64,000 nt of DNA. Source: Psychrobacter sp. NG254 (lineage in GTDB: Bacteria > Pseudomonadota > Gammaproteobacteria > Pseudomonadales > Moraxellaceae). The notes beneath the pieces are model-generated. The model was not told where the DNA came from and did no database searches. It saw only the letters and a list, made by a program, of their open reading frames with translations. The DNA lies in the NCBI RefSeq assembly GCF_015277735.1, contig NZ_JADHDA010000001.1, forward strand, positions 434,001-498,000, given 5' to 3'. Below are positions 38,632 to 45,196 of the stretch, one piece after another. The position numbers were made by a program, and so were the translations under genes. The first letter of the stretch is position 1, and the number at the start of each line of letters is the position of its first letter.

Positions 38632-38931
38632 TAGATTTCCTTATTATTATGGGAGGTCAGCACAGTCACTTAAGAGAAAAATAATCAATCGCTCTTTAAG
38701 GCATATTTTTATAGCGGTTATTTTAACATGCTGCTGTAAAAGAGTAGACAAGATGGATAACTGAAATGGTACACGATACGTTACTATTTCACGGCATTGC
38801 GGTTATAATTTATACATGTGAGTCTGTCTAGCGGGTTATCAATCGCTAACCAAGCAATAATATCTGAGAAATTGTAGGCATCTCACTCTGTTTTCCACTG
38901 TCCGTTTGCATTAAATTTATAGAGGTTTTAT
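38632..38931. other. Divergent promoter region
   Basis: 300 bp between the Nif3-like gene and the DegS-like protease gene, with no gene or clear repeat seen. Confidence 0.3.
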
Positions 38932-40272
38932 ATGTCGTCATCCCAGAACACCAATAACAAGGCGTCTTTATTAAAATGGTTGCCATGGGTCTTACTGCTA
39001 TTAGTCTTGGCAGCGTTTATCTGGGTGTTCACGAGTATGAAGTCGACATCGCAGGCTACATGGGAGCCGCCGAGAACCTCAGCGGCTGATCAGCAAGCGT
39101 CAGAGCCGGTGGCAGATACGCCAGCACCGATCTCTTCTTATCACAATGCTGTGGCACGGGCATCACAGTCGGTGGTAAATATTTACACCACACAAACTAT
39201 GGCAGAGCATCCTTATATGGATGATCCTGTGCTGCGCCGGTTTTTTGAAAATCATAGCGGGCCTGCACAAGATCAAGACTCAACCAATTTAGGCTCTGGT
39301 GTCATCGTCTCAGAAGATGGCTACATCGTGACCAATGCTCACGTGATCGAAAAAGCAGCTGAGATTACCGTCGCATTTAATGATGGCCGCAAAAGCCGCG
39401 CTAAAGTCATTGGTACTGACCCTGATAGCGATCTAGCCGTTATTAAGGTTGATATGACAGGACTGACGCCACTTGGCTTCCGCGAAAATCCGATTCGTGT
39501 TGGAGACTTGGCGCTAGCCATTGGTAACCCATTCGGTGTCGGTCAGACAGTGACGCAAGGTATTATCTCAGCGACAGGTCGTACGGGGCTGGGTGTTAAT
39601 AAATTTGAAGACTTTATCCAAACAGATGCTGCGATCAATCCCGGTAACTCAGGCGGGGCGCTTGTGGATGCTCGTGGTGAGTTGGTCGGTATCAATACCG
39701 TTATATTCTCGCGCTCTGGTGGCTCGATGGGTATTGGTTTTGCTATTCCTACGGCTATTGTAGAGCAAGTCATGAACGCCTTGATCAAAGATGGCCGTGT
39801 CAGTAGAGGCTGGCTAGGTATCGAGATTCAGTCGCAGCTACGTGATCCTACTCAGCTTGAGACCTCAACAGGCGTAGAAGTGCTAAACGTCATCGATCAA
39901 AGCCCTGCTGCGAAGAGTGGACTACGCGTTGGTGATATTATTTTGACCATCGATGATGTCGAGATGACGGATGCCAACACCTTGATTCAATATGTCGCTC
40001 GCAAGGCACCAGATACCACGCTTAATGCTCAAATACTGCGCAAAGGTAAGAATGCTCAAGTGAGTATTTTACTTGAGGAGCGTCCAGCCCAAGAGCCGAT
40101 TGTGCAACCAGTGGTGTTGCAAGATGACAACATGGGTGGCATGGAAGAAGGTGGAATAGAGCAGCCAAACATTCACGGTGCTGAAGAGACGCCCATGATG
40201 TCAAAGGCAGAACGTGATCGCATGCGTGAGGAGCTCATGAAACTGTTTGAACAAGAAACCGAAACGCAATAA
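38932..40272 (+). CDS. Periplasmic membrane-anchored serine protease, DegS/AlgW-like (trypsin plus one PDZ)
   Basis: 446 residues: short cytoplasmic start, one membrane anchor (LLKWLPWVLLLLVLAAFIWV, about 13-32), a linker, then the HtrA protease domain with catalytic histidine in VTNAHVIE, aspartate in DPDSDLAVIKVD and serine in NPGNSGGALVD. A single PDZ domain follows (SRGWLGIEIQSQLRD ... VLNVIDQSPAAKSGLRVGDI). This is the layout of DegS/AlgW, which starts sigma-E release by cleaving anti-sigma factor RseA on sensing misfolded outer-membrane proteins. A 70-residue charged C-terminal tail follows the PDZ and is longer than in E. coli DegS (355 residues). rseA/rpoE are not in this window. Confidence 0.88.
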   Translation: MSSSQNTNNKASLLKWLPWVLLLLVLAAFIWVFTSMKSTSQATWEPPRTSAADQQASEPVADTPAPISSYHNAVARASQSVVNIYTTQTMAEHPYMDDPVLRRFFENHSGPAQDQDSTNLGSGVIVSEDGYIVTNAHVIEKAAEITVAFNDGRKSRAKVIGTDPDSDLAVIKVDMTGLTPLGFRENPIRVGDLALAIGNPFGVGQTVTQGIISATGRTGLGVNKFEDFIQTDAAINPGNSGGALVDARGELVGINTVIFSRSGGSMGIGFAIPTAIVEQVMNALIKDGRVSRGWLGIEIQSQLRDPTQLETSTGVEVLNVIDQSPAAKSGLRVGDIILTIDDVEMTDANTLIQYVARKAPDTTLNAQILRKGKNAQVSILLEERPAQEPIVQPVVLQDDNMGGMEEGGIEQPNIHGAEETPMMSKAERDRMREELMKLFEQETETQ

Positions 40273-40336
40273 TTTGCATAACCCTGTGCTGATTCATAAG
40301 GTGTTTATGAGACAGCAGATTCAGTTAACTTATAGC

Positions 40337-40378
40337 ATAAAAAAGCGCGCCCCTTTACATAAAGGGGCGCGCTTTTTA
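40337..40378. terminator. Bidirectional terminator after the DegS-like gene
   Basis: Very stable G+C-rich stem AAAAAAGCGCGCCCCTTTA with AAAGGGGCGCGCTTTTT around a short CAT loop. Shared with the convergent ferredoxin gene. Confidence 0.95.
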
Positions 40379-40425
40379 TTGGGGCTGGTTTATCGGGCAG
40401 TTAGTATCTTCTATTCATAAACCCG

Positions 40426-40695
40426 CTACAACTTAGCGATTGGCTCATGATTGATATAAACGACCCCTCGCACACGGCAACAGCAGGGTAGGATTTCGTC
40501 CTCGTCAATCATCGCGAGTGGCTCAAACGGATAATCAATGGTGTGTGAGCTGGCAATGCGCTTGACTCGGCAACTGCCGCAGTAACCCTCGCGGCATTGA
40601 TAGTTAACCTCATGTCCGGTGCGCAGCAATCCATCGAGCAGACTCTCATCGTCATGCAAGTAAAACTGCTGCTTACTGGTCATTACCCACGTCAT
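40426..40695 (-). CDS. yfaE: 2Fe-2S ferredoxin for ribonucleotide reductase maintenance (YfaE-like)
   Basis: 89-residue plant-type ferredoxin. Cluster ligands lie in QCREGYCGSCRVK (three cysteines, C-x4-C-x2-C) and a fourth in EILPCCCRVRG. In E. coli, YfaE reduces the diferric centre of NrdB during cofactor repair, and it is encoded directly after nrdB as here. The gene lies 137 bp downstream of nrdB, with a tandem 18-bp repeat between. ATG 40695 or 40683 (MTSKQQF) could start it. Confidence 0.92.
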   Translation of the reverse strand: MTWVMTSKQQFYLHDDESLLDGLLRTGHEVNYQCREGYCGSCRVKRIASSHTIDYPFEPLAMIDEDEILPCCCRVRGVVYINHEPIAKL

Positions 40696-40750
40696 AATTT
40701 ATCCTATTTGGATTTGACTATCCTACTGCTATATCCTACCGCCATAGAAG

Positions 40751-40832
40751 CGTAAAACACTACTAATACCTAAAGTACTGTTGACGCCTAAAACACGATT
40801 AACGCCTAAAGTACTATTAAAGCCTAAAACTA
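40751..40832. repeat. 18-bp imperfect tandem repeat, about 4.5 units
   Basis: Consecutive 18-bp units start at 40751, 40769, 40787, 40805 and 40823, for example CCTAAAGTACTGTTGACG and CCTAAAACACGATTAACG. Units alternate between AAAGTACT and AAAACAC types, giving a 36-bp higher-order period. The last unit runs into the nrdB stop codon. It lies in the nrdB to ferredoxin spacer. Confidence 0.85.
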
Positions 40833-41966
40833 TTACAACTCAAAGTCATCAAAGTCGCTGTCTGACAAATCAGAATCAATCTGACCGACCAAGTACGAGC
40901 TGATTTCGGTCTCTTGCGGCGCGACTTGTACATTATCAGATGACAACCACGTATTGATCCACGGGATTGGGTTTGATTTCGATTTTGGAAATACTGACGG
41001 TAAGCCCACCGCTTCCATACGCAAGTTGGTGATAAATTCGATATATTGGCACAGAATGTCTTTGTTCAGGCCAATCATCGAACCATCTTTGAACAGATAG
41101 CCTGCCCATTCTTTTTCTTGCTCGGCAGCCTTGCGGAAGATTTCAACGCTTTCATCGAAACACTCTGCAGCAATCTCGACCATTTCAGGATCGTCACGAC
41201 CATTGCGCATCAGATTCAGCATGTGCTGCGTACCAGTCAGATGTAATGCTTCGTCACGAGCGATTAGCTTGATGATTTTAGCATTACCTTCCATAAGCTT
41301 ACGCTCGGCAAAGGCAAACGAGCAGGCAAACGATACATAGAAACGAATGGCTTCTAGGACGTTGACCGCCATGATGCATAGGTACATCTGCTTTTTGAGA
41401 GATTTTAGGTCAACAGTGACTTGTATGCCATTGATGTTGTGCGTACCTGGACCGTACAAGCTATATAGCTGTGAGTTGCGATACAGCTCATCATAGTACT
41501 GGGCGATATCAGAGGCACGGCCTAAGATATGCTCGTTTTGCATGATGTCATCAAAGATGATGTTTGGGTCATTGACGATATTACGAATGATATGCGTATA
41601 GCTGCGCGAGTGAATGGTCTCAGAGAACGACCATGTCTCAATCCACGTCTCTAGCTCAGGGATAGACACCAATGGCAATAGCACCACGTTTGGGCTACGA
41701 CCTTGGATAGAGTCGAGTAGGGTCTGGTACTTGAGGTTGCTCAAAAATATGTGCTGCTCATGCGAGGACAGGTTGCTGAAGTCGATGCGGTCTTTTGACA
41801 CGTCGACTTCTTCTGGACGCCAAAAGAACGACAGCTGCTTTTCTATCAATTGCTCAAAGATTGGGTGCTTTTGTTGGTCATAGCGTGCCACGTTGACTGG
41901 CTGACCAAAGAACATCGGCTCTGTTAGCGCATTGTTTGGCGTTTGAGAAAAAATCGAGTAGGTCAT
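40833..41966 (-). CDS. nrdB: Ribonucleoside-diphosphate reductase class Ia, beta subunit
   Basis: Carries the diiron-tyrosyl radical cofactor for deoxyribonucleotide synthesis. The 377 residues (E. coli 376) start [23 protein letters not shown], with ligand and radical regions in [14 protein letters not shown] sequence ([18 protein letters not shown]), [12 protein letters not shown] and [16 protein letters not shown]. The C-terminal tail [10 protein letters not shown] is the docking peptide for NrdA. ATG 41966 has AGG 8 nt upstream; the in-frame upstream extension to 42035 is not conserved. nrdA normally precedes it directly; here about 3.2 kb of accessory DNA intervenes. Confidence 0.97.
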   Translation of the reverse strand: MTYSIFSQTPNNALTEPMFFGQPVNVARYDQQKHPIFEQLIEKQLSFFWRPEEVDVSKDRIDFSNLSSHEQHIFLSNLKYQTLLDSIQGRSPNVVLLPLVSIPELETWIETWSFSETIHSRSYTHIIRNIVNDPNIIFDDIMQNEHILGRASDIAQYYDELYRNSQLYSLYGPGTHNINGIQVTVDLKSLKKQMYLCIMAVNVLEAIRFYVSFACSFAFAERKLMEGNAKIIKLIARDEALHLTGTQHMLNLMRNGRDDPEMVEIAAECFDESVEIFRKAAEQEKEWAGYLFKDGSMIGLNKDILCQYIEFITNLRMEAVGLPSVFPKSKSNPIPWINTWLSSDNVQVAPQETEISSYLVGQIDSDLSDSDFDDFEL

Positions 41967-42054
41967 GAGACTGCCTTTATAATGGATACGGTTATTATTT
42001 AAATAGGGACAATATTGCTTTAAACGTGTTTGCAAAACGATGTGATGGATTTTG

Positions 42055-42447
42055 CTACAAGTTCTCTAGTGATATCTGTGACGATGCTTGTCCATCGTTC
42101 ATATAAGCTTTGAATATTTCACTCAGTTCGCTATCGTCCAGTCCTTCTAGCTCATCGACGGCGCTCTGGCGCAGCGTGTCCAAATCCATGTCGAGTGGTT
42201 GCTTCGATGAGGGCTTAGGGGTTTGCTTAGCCGATGGCTTTTGTGTGTCTTTTTTTGGTTGTCTTTTCAGTGGTTTTTTGACTGATGTTACGGTGTCTGT
42301 CCTAGCGTCGGCATTTGCGTCCAATTGCTCACGGACATCTGCCATGTCGACTTCCACTTGTACGATATGCGAGCCACCATCGTTTAGGTCTGAAAATACG
42401 TTTGGGATAAACAAACCACCGTCTTTGATGATTGCGGTATATTGCAC
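42055..42447 (-). CDS. Hypothetical protein with charged low-complexity middle
   Basis: 130 residues. The N-terminus [18 protein letters not shown] resembles the first strands of small antitoxin or DUF104-like proteins, the middle (about 50-85) is K/P/Q/S-rich and presumably disordered, and the C-terminus has an acidic helix [22 protein letters not shown]. It lies 89 bp upstream of nrdB in the same direction, in the position normally taken by nrdA. No function assigned. Confidence 0.65.
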   Translation of the reverse strand: MQYTAIIKDGGLFIPNVFSDLNDGGSHIVQVEVDMADVREQLDANADARTDTVTSVKKPLKRQPKKDTQKPSAKQTPKPSSKQPLDMDLDTLRQSAVDELEGLDDSELSEIFKAYMNDGQASSQISLENL

Positions 42448-42541
42448 ATGACCTCCATCGTTTTTATTGTTTGTGTGTTTCTATATTTCTATGATAGCGC
42501 TGAAAGCCTTTTATGATAACTGTGTCAATGTCTTAGCTTCA

Positions 42542-42829
42542 TCATGGCTGGCGCGTCGCTAGATTGTCATATACTTTGTTGTTTTCTCTTTTGCCAACTG
42601 CCAATACATAAACCACCACCACATCGTCTTTTACGGTATACACCAGACGATACCCTACAGTGCGTAATTTAATTTTATAAGTATCGGTATGCCCCGATAG
42701 TTTTGACGCAGGCACATGAGGATTGGACAATCGCTGCTGTAACTTTTTCTTAAACTGCTGCTGAATATTTGGCGCTATCTTTTTCCACTCTTTTAATGCC
42801 AAAGGATGAAACTCAAGATTATAAGTCAT
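42542..42829 (-). CDS. relE: RelE-type mRNA interferase toxin
   Basis: 95-residue toxin with strong similarity to E. coli RelE: ALKEWKKIAPNIQQQFKKKL at the N-terminus, then KLSGHTDTYKIKLRTVGYRLVYTVKDDVVVVYVLAVGKRE, with the basic active-site residues (K and R positions) and a C-terminal tyrosine in KVYDNLATRQ. Cleaves mRNA on the ribosome when free of antitoxin. Its ATG overlaps the antitoxin's last 11 nt, so the pair is translationally coupled. Located within the accessory DNA between nrdA and nrdB. Confidence 0.92.
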   Translation of the reverse strand: MTYNLEFHPLALKEWKKIAPNIQQQFKKKLQQRLSNPHVPASKLSGHTDTYKIKLRTVGYRLVYTVKDDVVVVYVLAVGKRENNKVYDNLATRQP

Positions 42830-43070
42830 CCAAAGTTACCTTTATCGGTATCTGCCCATCATTCAACCGTGCACTAACGGTTTGGCTCAATGCCATATCA
42901 TCCATGGCTTCCATCATGCGCTCAAAGACGTCTGTCGAGACTAAGTAAGCCACGGGTTTATTGTGGTTTAAAATAGCAATGGACTCACCATCTGACTGTT
43001 TAATCAGTGCCGATGGGTTGGCTTTTAGTTCTGAGATACTGGCTGTCTGTGTGGCAAATATTGGTTGCAT
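42819..43070 (-). CDS. Phd/YefM-family antitoxin (RelB-like partner of RelE)
   Basis: 83 residues. The opening TQTASISELKANPSALIKQSDGESIAILNHNKPVAYLVS is the DNA-binding Phd/YefM fold; the C-terminal helix (VFERMMEAMDDMALSQTVSARLNDGQIPIKVTLDDL) should wrap the toxin. GGAG lies 8 nt before ATG 43070. Although its partner is RelE-like, the fold is the Phd type rather than the ribbon-helix-helix RelB of E. coli, so the pair is a mixed-type operon such as StbDE. Autoregulation by the complex is expected. Confidence 0.9.
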   Translation of the reverse strand: MQPIFATQTASISELKANPSALIKQSDGESIAILNHNKPVAYLVSTDVFERMMEAMDDMALSQTVSARLNDGQIPIKVTLDDL

Positions 43071-43149
43071 GACTCATTCTCCGCTAATACTATGCTCTAA
43101 ATATAGGGCTAATTTTAGCATGAAAATTAGGTCTTATTTGTTACTATGT

Positions 43150-43431
43150 TCAATTTAAATAGTTTGGGTAGCCAATCCCGCCTACCGCTTGTATCTGCCT
43201 TGCCGCTGTCGTGCAGTCTATCGTGTCTGACCGCATTCCTGTTGTCTCGATACTACGTTCAGCCACAGACTGCATCGCCATCGTCGTCAGCAGGATACCG
43301 CTATAGTCGGGGCTAAAAAGCCTTGCTCGGGCGTCTTTCTTTTTTCTTAACAACTTTCTATGCTTTAGAGTAGGTTGGTGTCGAGGTACGAGACCCAACA
43401 AAGACTCAAACCGTTGGGTTTCCTTCGTCAA
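43150..43431 (-). CDS. Doubtful ORF overlapping a palindromic repeat
   Basis: 93 residues. The first 20 codons lie inside a 72-bp palindrome and the downstream part (LFSPDYSGILLTTMAMQSVA) has no recognised domain. A frame of this length in a repeat is often spurious. I list it because it fills the gap between the antitoxin gene and the 310-residue gene. Could be an element-derived product; low confidence that it is translated. Confidence 0.25.
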   Translation of the reverse strand: MTKETQRFESLLGLVPRHQPTLKHRKLLRKKKDARARLFSPDYSGILLTTMAMQSVAERSIETTGMRSDTIDCTTAARQIQAVGGIGYPNYLN

Positions 43432-43441
43432 CCCAACCTAC
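43370..43441. repeat. 72-bp palindromic dispersed repeat
   Basis: Ends GTAGGTTGG and CCAACCTAC, with inner segments ACCCAACA and GTTGGGTT. This is the widespread intergenic type with the core GTAGGTTGGGTT known from many proteobacterial genomes. It lies immediately after the stop codon of the 310-residue gene, so it can also act as its transcript-end hairpin. Confidence 0.75.
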
Positions 43442-43444
43442 GTG

Positions 43445-44377
43445 CTAGATTTTAATGTCAAACTGGTCTTTTAGGATTTTTATAAGATATATAAATTGCG
43501 TATCATCATCAGGTATTAACTTTCTAAATTTTAAAATATTTCTCCTATCAAGAAATATCTTACTATCTATCATTATCTCATGGGTTTGGTTAATTATACG
43601 GTCAAACTCACCGACTTTCTTAGACCATCTATCAAGTTGACTGCTACTTAAGGAACTAACATTTAGGTTCAATAGCTCATCCAAAGGGTTTTTGAAGTCC
43701 TCAGCATATACCCTCAGATTATTCTCATTATATAAAAATGCTAAGCTATCAACAGTACCTATAGGTATCTCTTTATACCTTGATGGTGCTTTCACTCCAC
43801 TAGTCTTTAAGGTTTCATATTCTTCTTTGCTAAGCTTTGTAGTCTTATAAATAGTAGGGTTTCTGTTTTTCACCATAAGCTTGATTATCTCAAGGATAGA
43901 TGAAGGACAGCCTTTTGAAGCATGAGTAAAAAACTGCTGCAGCTTATGAATATGACCAATCTTTCCATACGTATTTTCTATAGCTATTACTTTTTCAAGG
44001 TATTGGCTTGAATTACTCTTGAAGCTTGCTATTTTTTCTTTCGCTTGCCTATCTCTATACTCTCTGTTGAAGCTCTTCTCTAAAGTTTGGAAGCTAACAC
44101 CAAAGTGATTTTTACCACATATATGTCCTACGTTTGTTAGCTTGCCTGTGTCAGTTTCAACAATATACCCATTATTATGAGCTGTGCCACAGTTTGAGAG
44201 TCCACACTTTCCTGTGGTCGGAAGCGTATACTTATTGATAACTCTTTTCAGCTTTTCCTTTGTAGGATCTAAAGAGTCAGTGTAATTATTCATTGTGAAA
44301 ATATCTTGCCAATCGTTAATTTTCACATGATATTTTTCATTAACTAGCGTTATCAAATTGTTATTCCTCTTAGCCAC
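43445..44377 (-). CDS. Hypothetical accessory protein with a Cys/His zinc-ribbon-like motif
   Basis: 310 residues. Residues about 57-95 hold C-x4-C (KCGLSNCGTAHNNGYIV) then VGHICGKNHFG (H-x-C and a further H), a plausible zinc-binding site. The rest is Lys/Asn/Ser-rich and helical with no motif I recognise. The gene is A+T-rich relative to nrdA and nrdB, so horizontal origin is likely. Start uncertain: GTG 44377 has no good ribosome binding site, while TTG 44356 has AGAGG 8 nt upstream. Similar Cys-motif hypothetical proteins occur on mobile DNA; I do not infer a function. Confidence 0.75.
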   Translation of the reverse strand: MAKRNNNLITLVNEKYHVKINDWQDIFTMNNYTDSLDPTKEKLKRVINKYTLPTTGKCGLSNCGTAHNNGYIVETDTGKLTNVGHICGKNHFGVSFQTLEKSFNREYRDRQAKEKIASFKSNSSQYLEKVIAIENTYGKIGHIHKLQQFFTHASKGCPSSILEIIKLMVKNRNPTIYKTTKLSKEEYETLKTSGVKAPSRYKEIPIGTVDSLAFLYNENNLRVYAEDFKNPLDELLNLNVSSLSSSQLDRWSKKVGEFDRIINQTHEIMIDSKIFLDRRNILKFRKLIPDDDTQFIYLIKILKDQFDIKI

Positions 44378-44443
44378 TTATACTTAATAGTGTTAAGGTG
44401 CCAAAACACCCGAACACTAAACCATTGAGGTCAGACCAAATGC

Positions 44444-44677
44444 CTATGCTATTTTTCTAGCATAAGTATATTTAGCGTTTAAGTTTATGTATCCATTAAG
44501 TCCATTTCCCATTCTAGCCAGTCTTATCATATTATTGACATGGTAAGAGCCAGTTGTGAAATAGTCATACAGATACACACCACCTTTTGCAAAGCACACA
44601 ATTATGAAATCGTCACCGACTTTAAACGCGCTTACGCCAGAGTCACCATGGGTATCACAATAAATATCCATACTCAT
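44444..44677 (-). CDS. Small hypothetical accessory protein
   Basis: 77 residues (MSMDIYCDTHGDSGVSAFK...), mixed alpha/beta with CDTHGDSG at the start and an aromatic, positively charged C-terminus. AGGAG lies 9 nt before the second ATG (44671), or 3 nt before ATG 44677, so MDIYCDTHG is the likelier start. Upstream of the 310-residue gene in the same direction, gap 66 bp. No homologue recognised. Confidence 0.6.
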   Translation of the reverse strand: MSMDIYCDTHGDSGVSAFKVGDDFIIVCFAKGGVYLYDYFTTGSYHVNNMIRLARMGNGLNGYINLNAKYTYARKIA

Positions 44678-44852
44678 TTACTCCTGAGTTGAAATATTTG
44701 TGACCATCACTTCACGGTTTCTTTGGACAAGGGGTAAGTTTTAAATTAGAATAGCAGCCTGTATGTGGAGTGCTACTCTATTTTCTTACCACTTGTGGAA
44801 GTCGATAGTCTTAACTCCCTGATATTGAATATTGGCGTATTCAGTATCTCCG

Positions 44853-44888
44853 ATGGCATTGGTGATTTATCATCAATGCCATTTTTAT
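44853..44888 (+). terminator. Hairpin resembling a terminator
   Basis: Stem ATGGCATTGGTGAT / ATCATCAATGCCAT with a 2-nt loop followed by TTTTTATTTT on the plus strand. On the minus strand the T-run is absent, so it fits a plus-strand transcript, although no plus-strand gene precedes it; it could also be the 3' hairpin of the 59-residue gene. Confidence 0.55.
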
Positions 44889-45064
44889 TTTCTTCTATCG
44901 TCTACTTCTTGTGCTACCCCCTTATATATACCTTTCATGCCACTCATAAATTGACCTGTATTAGCATCTCTCTTAATTGAGTGTTCAGGGTTACTAGGAT
45001 GCTTAATTTGAGTTCGACCTATCACTGAACCTCTGCGAGTATTACGTCCCGTATTCTTAGCCAT
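44885..45064 (-). CDS. Short basic hypothetical protein (59 residues)
   Basis: Reading from ATG 45064: MAKNTGRNTRRGSVIGRTQ... ending VAQEVDDRRK and stop at 44885. The opening N-T-G-R-x-x-R-x-G-x-V-x-x-R-T-Q and internal KRDANTGQFM match a recurrent type of small basic proteins of unknown function in gamma-proteobacteria. GAGG lies 10 nt upstream. It is below the usual length cut-offs, so easily missed. It is A+T-rich and lies directly after nrdA's terminator. Confidence 0.6.
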   Translation of the reverse strand: MAKNTGRNTRRGSVIGRTQIKHPSNPEHSIKRDANTGQFMSGMKGIYKGVAQEVDDRRK

Positions 45065-45151
45065 GAGCTATTGACCTCTTTGTTTGATTAATTTGAGAAA
45101 AATTTACTTTTGTTACTGTGGTTTTACCTCCTTTGTCGACATAAACGTAAT

Positions 45152-45187
45152 TATCACGTTCTCTGTATTTCAACAGAGAACGTGATA
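45152..45187 (-). terminator. Terminator after nrdA
   Basis: Perfect 14-bp stem TATCACGTTCTCTG / CAGAGAACGTGATA with an 8-nt loop, 10 bp downstream of the nrdA stop codon. Only weakly followed by T (minus strand AATTACG), so it may be an RNA-stabilising hairpin rather than a strong terminator. Confidence 0.65.
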
Positions 45188-45196
45188 CCTAAAACC

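Noticed and set aside
40733..40840. Open frame through the 18-bp repeat (hexapeptide-like VLGVNS pattern)
   Set aside because: No start codon or ribosome binding site; openness follows from an 18-bp period that is a multiple of three.
44765..44980. 71-codon plus-strand frame in the nrd cargo
   Set aside because: Antisense to the 59-residue gene and runs through a hairpin; no start signal.
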